A stretch of 22,065 nt of DNA from JBGOUV01 sp041477815 (GCA_041477815.1 JBGOUV010000060.1:1-22065); one strand, 5' to 3'. Counted from the first letter of the stretch, positions 9,062-15,889 are shown. Notes: generated by a model from the letters alone, not told the origin. Numbers and translations: made by a program.

Positions 9062-10327
9062 ATGGAACCCAACGTCTCGCGGCGCCACTGGCTCCAGCGG
9101 TTTATGGGCGGTTCGGCAATCGCCGCCACCACCCTCACTCAGGTCAAACAAACTTACGCGGCCGCACTGCAAGCCGTCGCTCCTCCGGAAACCTGGCGCC
9201 ACGATGACGGCTATTGGGAGAAGGTTCGGAAGCAATTCATGCTGGAGCCGGGCTTCGCCTATCTCAACACCGGCACGCTGGGACCGACGCCCCGTCCGGT
9301 CTACGACGCCCTCACCGAATACTGGCGTCTGATGGCCGTCAACCCGAACGAGAACAGCAATATCTTCCAGCAGCGCCAGGAGCAGATCCGCGTCAAGGCG
9401 GCCGCTTTCCTGGGCGCCGGCGTGGAAGAAGTGGCCATCACCCGCAACACCACCGAAGGAAACACCACGCTCTGCCAGGGCCTCGATTTGAAGGCGGGCG
9501 ACGAAATCCTGCACACCGCTTTCGAGCATGGCAGCCTCCGGCAGACCTGGATGCGGCAGGCCAAACGGTTCGGGCTGGTGGTCAAGGAAGTGAAGTTTCC
9601 ATCGCCGCCCACTAACGCCCAGATCCTCACCGCGTTCGAAGCGGCCATCACGTCCCGCACCCGGGTGATGCACTTCGCCAACCCGCTCGGCGGCACCGGG
9701 ACCTTTATGCCGGTAAAGGAGCTGGCTCAACTGGCCCACAGCAAGAACATCCTGTGCTTTGTGGACGGCGCCCACTGCGTCGGCATGGTGCAGTTCAACG
9801 TCGCCAGTTGGGATATCGACGGCATGGCCTGCAACGCCCACAAGTGGCTGTGCGGACCGGCCGGCGCCGGCCTGCTCTACGTGAAACAGTCCTTGCAGGA
9901 ACGCCTCTGGCCGGTGATGGCTATCGGCCCGCAAAAAGGAGCCCGCAAGTACGACCAGCTCAGCCGCCGTCCCTGGCCCTGCGTGGCGGCGCTGGAGGAT
10001 ACGCTCGACTTCCAGCTCGCCATCGGCCGCGGCCGCCTCGAGCAGCGGACGCGCGCCCTGGGCTCCCACCTCCGCAGCAAGGCCGCCGAGATTCCGAAAG
10101 TCAAGGTGTACACGCCCACCGATCCGGCAATGTCTTGCGGCAGCACCAGCCTGGGCATCGACGGAGTTCCCGGCCGGCGCATTGCCGAGTACCTGCGCCA
10201 GAAATACGACGCCTACATCCCGGGCGGCGGCGCCAGCGTGCGGATTTCCACGCACTACTTCTGCACTTTCGAGCAGGTCGAGCGGGTGCTGAAGGCAGTC
10301 CGCGAGCTGGCCACGGGCATGGCCTGA
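9062..10327 (+). CDS. Tat-exported PLP-dependent class V aminotransferase-fold enzyme (isopenicillin-N epimerase/PvdN-like), copy 1
   Basis: The protein has 421 residues, with AAAGGCGG as ribosome binding site before ATG 9062. The N-terminus has a twin-arginine type signal (SRRHWLQRF at 6-14, then a short Ala/Thr-rich hydrophobic stretch), so a folded, cofactor-loaded enzyme is probably exported. The class V fold follows: NTGTLGPTP (69-77), RNTTEGN (128-134), the cofactor-binding Asp in VDGAH (D235) and the Schiff-base Lys in NAHKW (K261). All key residues are present, so it should be active. Relatives include isopenicillin-N epimerases, cysteine desulfurase-like enzymes and the periplasmic PvdN; the exact reaction cannot be read from sequence. 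It is a close paralogue of the gene at 12075, divergent from the TonB operon and convergent with the MocR gene. Confidence 0.9.
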   Translation: MEPNVSRRHWLQRFMGGSAIAATTLTQVKQTYAAALQAVAPPETWRHDDGYWEKVRKQFMLEPGFAYLNTGTLGPTPRPVYDALTEYWRLMAVNPNENSNIFQQRQEQIRVKAAAFLGAGVEEVAITRNTTEGNTTLCQGLDLKAGDEILHTAFEHGSLRQTWMRQAKRFGLVVKEVKFPSPPTNAQILTAFEAAITSRTRVMHFANPLGGTGTFMPVKELAQLAHSKNILCFVDGAHCVGMVQFNVASWDIDGMACNAHKWLCGPAGAGLLYVKQSLQERLWPVMAIGPQKGARKYDQLSRRPWPCVAALEDTLDFQLAIGRGRLEQRTRALGSHLRSKAAEIPKVKVYTPTDPAMSCGSTSLGIDGVPGRRIAEYLRQKYDAYIPGGGASVRISTHYFCTFEQVERVLKAVRELATGMA

Positions 10328-10335
10328 GCAACCGG

Positions 10336-10360
10336 AGCAATCCCGCTGGCCCGGATTGCT
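10336..10360. terminator. Possible bidirectional hairpin between convergent genes
   Basis: AGCAATCC (10336-10343) and GGATTGCT (10353-10360) form a perfect 8-bp stem with a 9-base loop. It lies in the 59-base gap between the convergent PLP-enzyme and MocR genes. It has no immediate long T-run on either side, so intrinsic termination is plausible but not certain. Confidence 0.4.
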
Positions 10361-10381
10361 AATAGCTAATAGCTAACAGCT
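10358..10381. repeat. Three tandem copies of a 7-base unit
   Basis: GCTAATA, GCTAATA and GCTAACA follow each other at 10358-10378 and end in GCT. The AT-rich block contrasts with the GC-rich surroundings and sits next to the hairpin at the shared gene ends. It also places stop codons in several frames. Confidence 0.6.
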
Positions 10382-10386
10382 TCTTT

Positions 10387-11907
10387 TCACACGATCGGAC
10401 GAGAGCGCTCCCGCTGGCCCCATTGGCCGACCGCAAAGGTCCGCGGCCGGCGGCTCTCCATGATCTGGCCGAGCGTCCGGATTCCTTCCCGGATAGCCTC
10501 CTCCTTCTCCGAAGCAAAACTCAGCCGCAAAGAATGGAACCGCAGCGAGCGGAAGTAGAACGCCGACCCGGGAATAAACTGCACTCCGCGACTCTGCGCC
10601 AGACCGAGCAGATCTTCCGTATTCCACTCCGGGGGCAGCGTAACCCACATGGAAAGGCCGCCCTGGGGGACTTTCCAGGTGGCCTCGGACGGCATCCACT
10701 CTCGCAACGCTTCCGCCATGGCGTCACGCCGGTTCCGGAACACCCGGCGGATGCGTTTCAAGTGCCGGTGTAACAGATCCCGCCGGCAGAATTCGTCCAT
10801 CGCCCCCTGCACCAGCAGGTTGGTATGGAGGTCGCTCGACTGTTTGACCGCATGGAGCTGGTCGGCCACCGGTCGAGGTGCCACAATCCAGCCCAGCCGC
10901 AGCCCCGGGCTCAGCATTTTGGAGAAGCTTCCAATGTAGATGACCAGGTGCGGGCACAGCGCCTTCAGGGGCGGCAGCACCGGTCCCTCGTACCGTAATT
11001 CGCCGAACACGTCGTCTTCGACGATGGGGAGGCCGCGTGCGTTGCAGATGGCCACAATCTGGCGGCGCGTCTCCAGCGATATCGTGTGGCCGGTGGGATT
11101 GTGGAAATTCGGAACCAGGTAGAGCAGTTTGCAGCGATCGTGTGCGGCCAACTGTGCCAGCCCCCGCAAGTCCGGTCCGTCTTCGCGGATCGGCAGCTCC
11201 ATGCGGCCGGCGGACGCCGGGGCCAGCGCTCCGACGGCTCCGGGATAGGTCGGATTCTCCAGCAACAGCGCATCGCCCGGACCAACCAGGATCCTGCGAA
11301 CCAGGTCCAGCGACTGCTGGCATCCGGTGGTGATGATGACGTTCTCTTCCGACACCATCATCCCGTTCTGGGCGAACCAGTGAACCAGATAATTCTTCAG
11401 AGAGAGCAGGCCGTCGGAAGCGCCCAACTGGCTGACCTCGCTCACCCGGCGCTTCAAGACATGATCCACGCAGCGCCGAAACTCGACGGCCGGAAATAAG
11501 TCCGGGGGGGGCGCCGCGTAAACGAACGAGAACGTCTTGATTCCCCGCCGCGGCGTCATCGCCGGCAACCCGATCGCCGCCTGCTTGGGATCGACGAACA
11601 GAGGTCCCCACAGCCGGGACAGCGATTCCGGATCGAGACCGCTCTTCGGCAGCGGCAAAGGTCCCGCTTCCGGCGTCCGGCTGACGAAGGTCCCTTGCCC
11701 CACCCGGCCCCAAATCAAGCCGTCGGCTTCCAAGCGCCGGTACGCATGATCCACTGTGATCCGGTTGATACCCAGGTTCTGCGCCAGCTCCCGCGTGCTG
11801 GGCAGCCTTTGGCCCGGACGGAACGTCCCTTGGGCGATCAGGCACCGTACCGATTGCTCGATCTGTACGTAGATGGGAAGATGCGAATTGCGGTCGATGG
11901 GAATCAC
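10387..11907 (-). CDS. MocR-type transcriptional regulator (GntR HTH fused to class I aminotransferase domain)
   Basis: The protein has 506 residues, typical of MocR proteins. The GntR winged helix-turn-helix is at about 10-76 (LPSTRELAQNLGINR, then GRVGQGTFV). The fold-type-I aminotransferase-like domain spans about 115-490, with HNPTG (269-273), EDDVFGE (297-303) and the PLP lysine in SFSKMLSPGLRLGW (K330, R337). These proteins bind PLP or a PLP-amino acid adduct and switch nearby genes, usually on direct-repeat sites. The start is GTG 11907 with CGGAG upstream; an in-frame stop six codons upstream excludes a longer form. It lies between, and faces, two paralogous exported PLP enzymes, and the shared 25-bp-spaced boxes in both divergent regions make them its likely targets. 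Confidence 0.94.
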   Translation of the reverse strand: MIPIDRNSHLPIYVQIEQSVRCLIAQGTFRPGQRLPSTRELAQNLGINRITVDHAYRRLEADGLIWGRVGQGTFVSRTPEAGPLPLPKSGLDPESLSRLWGPLFVDPKQAAIGLPAMTPRRGIKTFSFVYAAPPPDLFPAVEFRRCVDHVLKRRVSEVSQLGASDGLLSLKNYLVHWFAQNGMMVSEENVIITTGCQQSLDLVRRILVGPGDALLLENPTYPGAVGALAPASAGRMELPIREDGPDLRGLAQLAAHDRCKLLYLVPNFHNPTGHTISLETRRQIVAICNARGLPIVEDDVFGELRYEGPVLPPLKALCPHLVIYIGSFSKMLSPGLRLGWIVAPRPVADQLHAVKQSSDLHTNLLVQGAMDEFCRRDLLHRHLKRIRRVFRNRRDAMAEALREWMPSEATWKVPQGGLSMWVTLPPEWNTEDLLGLAQSRGVQFIPGSAFYFRSLRFHSLRLSFASEKEEAIREGIRTLGQIMESRRPRTFAVGQWGQRERSRPIV

Positions 11908-11925
11908 GATGGCTATCTCCGAAGC

Positions 11926-11934
11926 TCACACTTT
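11926..11934 (-). promoter_or_regulatory. Possible extended -10 of the MocR gene
   Basis: On the minus strand TGCTAAAGT lies about 20 bases upstream of the GTG start at 11907 and fits an extended -10 (TGN followed by TAAAGT). No convincing -35 is visible, in keeping with a regulated or extended -10 promoter. The boxes at 11971-12003 lie upstream of it. Confidence 0.25.
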
Positions 11935-11970
11935 AGCAGGTTCTTGGTGTAGTCCACCAGGTTCTCCGGG

Positions 11971-12003
11971 CCAAGTGGCCTGGTCCAAATTGCGTGGAAG
12001 TGG
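11971..12003 (-). promoter_or_regulatory. Candidate MocR operator: second pair of CCACTT direct repeats, 25 bp apart
   Basis: Read on the minus strand, CCACTTGG occupies 11978-11971 and CCACTTCC occupies 12003-11996, a spacing of exactly 25 bases. The first box is part of a near-palindrome, GGCCAAGTGGCC. Core and spacing match the pair at 8971-9003. The pair lies between the divergent MocR and second PLP-enzyme genes, fitting autoregulation plus control of the enzyme. Confidence 0.5.
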
Positions 12004-12036
12004 CTGGCTCCCGGCCATAGCCCAGCCAGGGGGCGC

Positions 12037-12065
12037 TTGACACCCGCCCGCGCGCGCGCTTAACT
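12037..12065 (+). promoter_or_regulatory. Putative promoter of the second exported PLP enzyme
   Basis: A perfect TTGACA (12037-12042) is followed after 17 very GC-rich bases by TTAACT (12060-12065). The -10 ends only nine bases before ATG 12075, and no ribosome binding site is obvious. If this promoter is used, the mRNA would have almost no leader. Confidence 0.35.
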
Positions 12066-12074
12066 GGGAACCAT

Positions 12075-13406
12075 ATGATCGACGAACCGGAATCCACCGA
12101 CCCATCGCGGCGTCAATTCCTGAATCGGGTGGCGGCGGGAGCCGCCGCCGCCGGCGTTTCTTTCGAAGCCGCGAAGGCGGCGTTTGCCCAGTCGGTCCAA
12201 CCGATCGCGGAGGCCGCCCAGAACTCGCGCGGCGAGGAGGCCTACTGGGAGAAGATCCGCCAGCAGTTCCTGCTGGAGGAGGGCTTCGCCTATTTGAACA
12301 ATGGCACGGTCGGTCCGACCCCTGGCCCCGTCTTCAAGTCCATGGTCGAGTACTGGCGGATGATGGCCGAGAACCCCAACGAGAAGAGCGCGATCCTCCA
12401 GGGGCGCGTGGACCTGATTCGCCAGAAGGTAGCCAGGTTCGTGGGCGCCTACCCGGACGAAATCGCCATCGTCCGCAACACGACGGAGGGCAACAACCTC
12501 GTCTGTCAGGGTATTGACCTGAAACAGGGAGACGAGGTTTTGCTCGGCTACCTGGAACATGAGAGCAATCGCCAGCCCTGGAGCCTGAAAGCCAAACGCC
12601 ACGGAGTGGTGGTGAAGGAAGTCCCCATCGGCACGCCTCCCAAGAGCCCCGAGGAGATCCTGAATGCCTTCGCCGACGCCATTACCCCGCGGACCCGGGC
12701 CATCGTCGTGGCCCACTCCGATACGGTGATCGGCGCCTATACCCCGGTGAAAGAGCTGGCCAAGCTGGCTCATAGCAAGGGTCTGCTGTGTTTCGTGGAC
12801 GGCGCCCAAGTGGTGGGGATGCTCCCCGTGAACCTGCATGACCTGGGGGTGGACACCTACTCCGCCACCGCCCACAAGTGGCTCGACGCCCCGGCCGGAA
12901 GCGCCCTGCTGTACGTCCGCCGGGAATTGCAGGATCGCATCTGGCCCAACATCGTGACCGAGAACTGGTATACCTATAAGGACGCCCGTAAGTACGAGTG
13001 CCTGAGCCGGCGTCCCTGGCCGCTGGTGGCGGCGCTCGAAGACGCCATCGATTTTCAACTGGCCATCGGTCCGCAGCGCATCGAGCAGCGCGTCCGCAGC
13101 CTCGCCGGCTACCTGCGGACCCGGGCCGCCGAGATCCCGCGCGTGAAGCTCTACAGCTCCAACGCCCCGGCGCTATCCGGTGGCATGACCAGTCTCGGAC
13201 TCGACAACGTGCGCCCAGCGCGCCTGATCGAATACCTGCGCCAGCGCTTCGACGTCTACGTAGCGTCGCGGGCCAAGGGGAGTCGCTATCCGGCCGACCC
13301 GCACGGCGTCGAGGGGATCCGCATCTCTACCCATTACTTCAACACCTTTGAGCAGGTGGACCGGGTCTTGCAGGCCCTCCAGGACCTCTCGTCCGGAAAA
13401 GCTTGA
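12075..13406 (+). CDS. Tat-exported PLP-dependent class V aminotransferase-fold enzyme (isopenicillin-N epimerase/PvdN-like), copy 2
   Basis: The protein has 443 residues and a clear twin-arginine signal (SRRQFLNRVAAG at 11-22, hydrophobic Ala-rich stretch, likely cleavage near AFAQ at 36-39). Class V motifs are NNGTVGPTP (75-83), RNTTEGN (134-140), VDGAQ with D242, and TAHKW with the PLP lysine K268. Around half of the residues appear shared with the paralogue at 9062 by eye. Differences include VDGAQ in place of VDGAH and an extra segment near residues 396-412 (RAKGSRYPADPHGVEG), so substrates may differ. No other in-frame ATG precedes the Tat motif, which fixes the start at 12075 despite the weak ribosome binding site. 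It is divergent from the MocR gene across the second box pair. Confidence 0.9.
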   Translation: MIDEPESTDPSRRQFLNRVAAGAAAAGVSFEAAKAAFAQSVQPIAEAAQNSRGEEAYWEKIRQQFLLEEGFAYLNNGTVGPTPGPVFKSMVEYWRMMAENPNEKSAILQGRVDLIRQKVARFVGAYPDEIAIVRNTTEGNNLVCQGIDLKQGDEVLLGYLEHESNRQPWSLKAKRHGVVVKEVPIGTPPKSPEEILNAFADAITPRTRAIVVAHSDTVIGAYTPVKELAKLAHSKGLLCFVDGAQVVGMLPVNLHDLGVDTYSATAHKWLDAPAGSALLYVRRELQDRIWPNIVTENWYTYKDARKYECLSRRPWPLVAALEDAIDFQLAIGPQRIEQRVRSLAGYLRTRAAEIPRVKLYSSNAPALSGGMTSLGLDNVRPARLIEYLRQRFDVYVASRAKGSRYPADPHGVEGIRISTHYFNTFEQVDRVLQALQDLSSGKA

Positions 13407-13462
13407 TCGGCCACGGGGAGTACGTGTGGCTGGCCTCCACCGGCTCGGCCGGGATCTTGTTT

Positions 13463-13500
13463 CGGTCCGAACTCCAAGTGCGCTCTGTTTTCGGTCATGG
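13463..13500 (-). pseudogene. hepT fragment upstream of parDE
   Basis: Bases 13463-13486 match 14236-14258 inside the truncated hepT at 22 of 24 aligned positions, with one gap. Weaker agreement extends to about 13501. On the minus strand this encodes RAHLE, then SDR after removal of one extra T, matching the RAHLESDR segment of the copy at 14339. It shows no similarity beyond that, so it is a relic, not a gene. Confidence 0.6.
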
Positions 13501-13535
13501 CATGAATTGACAACCTTTGCCATACATGCTATGGT
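13497..13535 (+). promoter_or_regulatory. parDE promoter with overlapping inverted repeat
   Basis: TTGACA (13507-13512), a 17-base spacer and TATGGT (13530-13535) form a good sigma-70-type promoter. An inverted repeat, ATGGCATG (13497-13504) with CATGCTAT (13525-13532), one mismatch, brackets the -35 and runs into the -10. This fits autorepression by the ParD/ParDE complex, as is general for these modules. Confidence 0.55.
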
Positions 13536-13558
13536 GACCCTCAGGAGTGCCTGTCCCG

Positions 13559-13828
13559 ATGCAGACCATGAACGTCTCTCTCCCGGACCCGCTCAAAGAG
13601 TTCGTTGATGACCAGGTCGCATCCGGCCGCTATAGCAGCGTCAGCGAGTATGTCCGTGAGCTCATCCGCGAGGATGAAAAGCGCAAGGCCCAAACGAAGC
13701 TGGACGCACTGCTCCTGGAGGGTATTCAGAGCGGAGATCCGACCGAGATGACGCGCCAGGATTGGGAAGACATCCGGCGCCAGGCTCTGGTGCGGCTGAA
13801 AGCTCACAAGGTGCGCCGCAGCCGGTAA
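13559..13828 (+). CDS. parD: ParD-family antitoxin (type II toxin-antitoxin)
   Basis: The protein has 89 residues. The N-terminal ribbon-helix-helix DNA-binding domain reads MNVSLPDPLKEFVDDQV, then GRYSSVSEYVRELIRED. The C-terminal half (SGDPTEMTRQDWEDIR and a basic tail) is the toxin-binding part. I chose ATG 13559 because AGGAG lies at 13543-13547, 11 bases upstream; the GTG at 13547 overlaps that site and is unlikely. The stop overlaps the toxin start in TAATG, giving coupled translation. It should neutralise ParE and, with it, repress the promoter at 13497-13535. Confidence 0.92.
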   Translation: MQTMNVSLPDPLKEFVDDQVASGRYSSVSEYVRELIREDEKRKAQTKLDALLLEGIQSGDPTEMTRQDWEDIRRQALVRLKAHKVRRSR

Positions 13829-14163
13829 TGGGCATTGTCCGAAAACGTGAAGCCGCCAAGCGTGACCTCATCGAACAGTTCGTCTGGTACGCGGAGAACG
13901 CGAGTGTAGAGGTCGCCGACCGCTTCCTCCAAGCGGCCGATGCAACCCTCGACCGTCTGGCCGAGGCGCCCCAAAGTGGAATCCCACTCCTCACCCCGCG
14001 CGAAGAACTCCGCGGCATCCGCCGTTGGCCAGTGAAAGGATTTGAGAAGATGCTCTTGTTTTACTTGCCTCTCTCAAACGGGTTGGACCTCCTTCGTGTG
14101 GTTCATGGCAGCCGTGACTTGGCCCGGCTGTTCGACGAGGGCTTCTTTAGCAAGAGCGGATAA
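13828..14163 (+). CDS. parE: ParE-family toxin (RelE/ParE superfamily)
   Basis: The protein has 111 residues. It shows the ParE pattern: an N-terminal helical part (AAKRDLIEQFVWYAENA), DRFLQAADATLDRLAEAPQSG, then GIRRWPVKGFEKMLLFYLP and DLLRVVHGSRDLARLF near the C-terminus. The ATG at 13828 overlaps the antitoxin stop by one base, which fixes the start. ParE toxins generally poison DNA gyrase, whereas RelE-like ones cut mRNA; the sequence favours ParE. The gene looks intact and complete. Confidence 0.92.
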   Translation: MGIVRKREAAKRDLIEQFVWYAENASVEVADRFLQAADATLDRLAEAPQSGIPLLTPREELRGIRRWPVKGFEKMLLFYLPLSNGLDLLRVVHGSRDLARLFDEGFFSKSG

Positions 14164-14339
14164 CGACCCGCGCGGACCTTTTCGAACCAAGGCGAAACAC
14201 TCTCACATTCCTTGACCAGCGCTAGTGCGAGCATGCGGTCCGACTCCAGGTGCGCTCTTTCCCGGTCTCTGGCGAATGCCAGAGCTTCCCTCGCGGCACC
14301 CAGCATGTGCCGGAGGCGGACACGATCACTCTCGCTCAT
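14103..14339 (-). pseudogene. hepT: Truncated HepT-like toxin (MNT-HepT module)
   Basis: The first 43 or so residues (SESDRVRLRHMLGAAREALAF, then ERAHLESDRMLALALVK) are typical of HepT/DUF86 proteins. After about 14210 the frame reads unrelated sequence to a stop at 14103, where it runs antisense to the end of parE. The C-terminal half with the RNase-like RX4HXY motif is absent, so the toxin is probably dead. The start at 14339 overlaps the end of the nucleotidyltransferase gene by 14 bases, the usual coupling in MNT-HepT operons. The break between 14163 and 14210 coincides with the edge of the ParDE block. Confidence 0.8.
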
Positions 14340-14640
14340 ACTGAACTGCGGCGGCGACTACAACCTGATCCCGAAAGTAGCGGCTCAGCTCATTAGGGGT
14401 GCGAAGGTCAACCTTTCTGCCCCACGTCTCGGACAGTTCCTGCTCCATACCCACAAGCTCGAAGTAGTTCGGGGCCTGTCCCGCCTCGAACTCCACCAGA
14501 ACGTCGATGTCGCTCTCCGGACGGAACCTGGGCGTCAGAATGGAGCCGAAGAGAGAAAGCTTGCGAATGCGATTCCGAAGGCAGAAGTCCTCTATCTGTT
14601 GACGCGAAACGTCGATTTGCGGTCCGGCCATGGGAACCAC
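14326..14640 (-). CDS. Minimal nucleotidyltransferase, MNT/MntA-like antitoxin of an MNT-HepT pair
   Basis: The protein has 104 residues. It carries the nucleotidyltransferase signature FGSILTPRFRPESDIDVLVEF (about 31-51), with G32-S33 and the metal-binding pair D44 and D46. A typical C-terminal part follows (KVDLRTPNELSRYF). In characterised systems MntA inactivates HepT by adding AMP to it; here the HepT partner is truncated, so the gene may be an orphan. The start may be GTG 14640 or ATG 14631; both have some purine-rich sequence upstream and cannot be separated. A possible -10 (CATACT) lies just upstream on the minus strand. I see nothing else in the 133 bases up to 14773. Confidence 0.88.
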   Translation of the reverse strand: MVPMAGPQIDVSRQQIEDFCLRNRIRKLSLFGSILTPRFRPESDIDVLVEFEAGQAPNYFELVGMEQELSETWGRKVDLRTPNELSRYFRDQVVVAAAVQYERE

Positions 14641-14773
14641 CAGTCCTCAGTATGGCACACGTGCCCACCGCGCGTGCAAGGGACCGGAATGGCCGGGGAT
14701 GACGACGGGGCCTTGCGAAAAGCCTTGTGCGCGTCTGTTCGCGTTGGTTAATTGACCCCGCCGCAGACCACGG

Positions 14774-15841
14774 TCAGTAATCCAGCACGCCCGCTCTGCG
14801 ATAGGACTCCCGCACCCGCGCCAGTTCATCCTCGGCCTCGAGCAGCCCGAGTGACTGCACCATCTGCCGCACCGGCGTCCTCGGATCGTTGGACCAGAAG
14901 ATGCCGCAGTCCTCGTCGTCGTAATAGCGGAACCCGATCTTCTCCCCATACCTCTCCTGCAGCGCTTTCCCATTGCGCAGTTTCGAGCTCCAGGGCAGTA
15001 TGGCGTAGCTGAGATCGATCTCCTGAACCAGCACCTGCTCCGGCGGCCTCACCTGGGCGGTAATCTTGCCGGTCGGCTCAAAAACCGAGGCGTTATGCCG
15101 CCACGTGCTGGAGACTATGTAGCAGCGCTGCTGCATCGCGCGGGCGGCGGGCTGGGCGGTTTGCGGCGACTGGGTCGGCCAGGCGATGAGTTCGGCGCCT
15201 TTACGCGCCAGCTCCTGCCACCCCCGGTCGAATTCCATGTCGTAGCAGATCTGGATCGCCAGCTTGCCGAAGTCGCAGTCGAACACCGGCAGTTCCTGGC
15301 CGGGACTCGATCCGCCTTCCATGGTCTTGCCGTCGCTCGCTACCACCAGGTGCACCTTCCGATAGGTCCCCGCCACCTTACCGGTGCGGTCCACCAGCAC
15401 GGCCGCATTGGAGCAGCGCTTACTATCGTGCGACTCTCGCAAGTAAGTCGGAACAATGACGTAGCAGCGATGCTCCCGGGCCGTCCGCGCGAACGTCTCG
15501 CCGACCGCACCTGGAAAGGCTACGGAACACGCCAGCGCATCGCCGCCGGCTTCGCCCGTGATCGCCGTCTCCGGAAGGATCGCCAGATCGAGACCGCGGC
15601 CGTACCTGCTTTTGGATTCCTGTGCCATGCGATCGACCATGCCAGCCAGTTGCTCCAGCCGCTTCTCCAGGCCGGGATAAGGACCCCAAAAAGACTGCAT
15701 GGCCGTGCCGACGATCACCTTGCGAGGCGGCAACCCGGAGGTGCTCTGGGGCGCGCCAGTCAGCGCTGCTGACGACAGCGGAGCGGCTTTCGCGGCGGCC
15801 GCAGCGGTCAAGCCGGTTAGAAATGCTCTGCGCTTCACCAT
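14774..15841 (-). CDS. Tat-exported carbon-nitrogen hydrolase (nitrilase superfamily)
   Basis: The protein has 355 residues. A twin-arginine signal opens it (VKRRAFLTGLTAAAAAKAA at 2-20). The nitrilase fold carries the complete Glu-Lys-Cys triad: E91 in LPETA, K162 in YRKVHLV and C199 in QICYDMEF. Members hydrolyse or condense non-peptide C-N bonds in amides, carbamoyl compounds or nitriles; the substrate cannot be assigned. ATG 15841 is chosen because CAGGGAGAG lies at good spacing and the Tat motif then starts at residue 2; an in-frame start 20 codons upstream falls in the lemA-like relic. A Tat-exported member is unusual, since most are cytoplasmic. It appears to be a single-gene unit. Confidence 0.92.
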   Translation of the reverse strand: MVKRRAFLTGLTAAAAAKAAPLSSAALTGAPQSTSGLPPRKVIVGTAMQSFWGPYPGLEKRLEQLAGMVDRMAQESKSRYGRGLDLAILPETAITGEAGGDALACSVAFPGAVGETFARTAREHRCYVIVPTYLRESHDSKRCSNAAVLVDRTGKVAGTYRKVHLVVASDGKTMEGGSSPGQELPVFDCDFGKLAIQICYDMEFDRGWQELARKGAELIAWPTQSPQTAQPAARAMQQRCYIVSSTWRHNASVFEPTGKITAQVRPPEQVLVQEIDLSYAILPWSSKLRNGKALQERYGEKIGFRYYDDEDCGIFWSNDPRTPVRQMVQSLGLLEAEDELARVRESYRRAGVLDY

Positions 15842-15889
15842 GGCGATCTCTCCCTGTTCCTGGCGCCGAATACGTCCGAACACCATTCT

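Noticed and set aside
9035..10255. A 406-codon minus-strand open frame
   Set aside because: It is antisense to the first PLP enzyme, which has all class V motifs. The similar minus frame at 12060-13058 mirrors it only because the two enzymes are paralogues.
12047..12059. CG-alternating run as a Z-DNA or regulatory element
   Set aside because: It is the spacer of the putative promoter, and short GC runs are common at this base composition.
13473..13479. CAAGTG as a further MocR box
   Set aside because: It lies inside the hepT-derived fragment, lacks a partner 25 bp away and is next to the unrelated parDE promoter.
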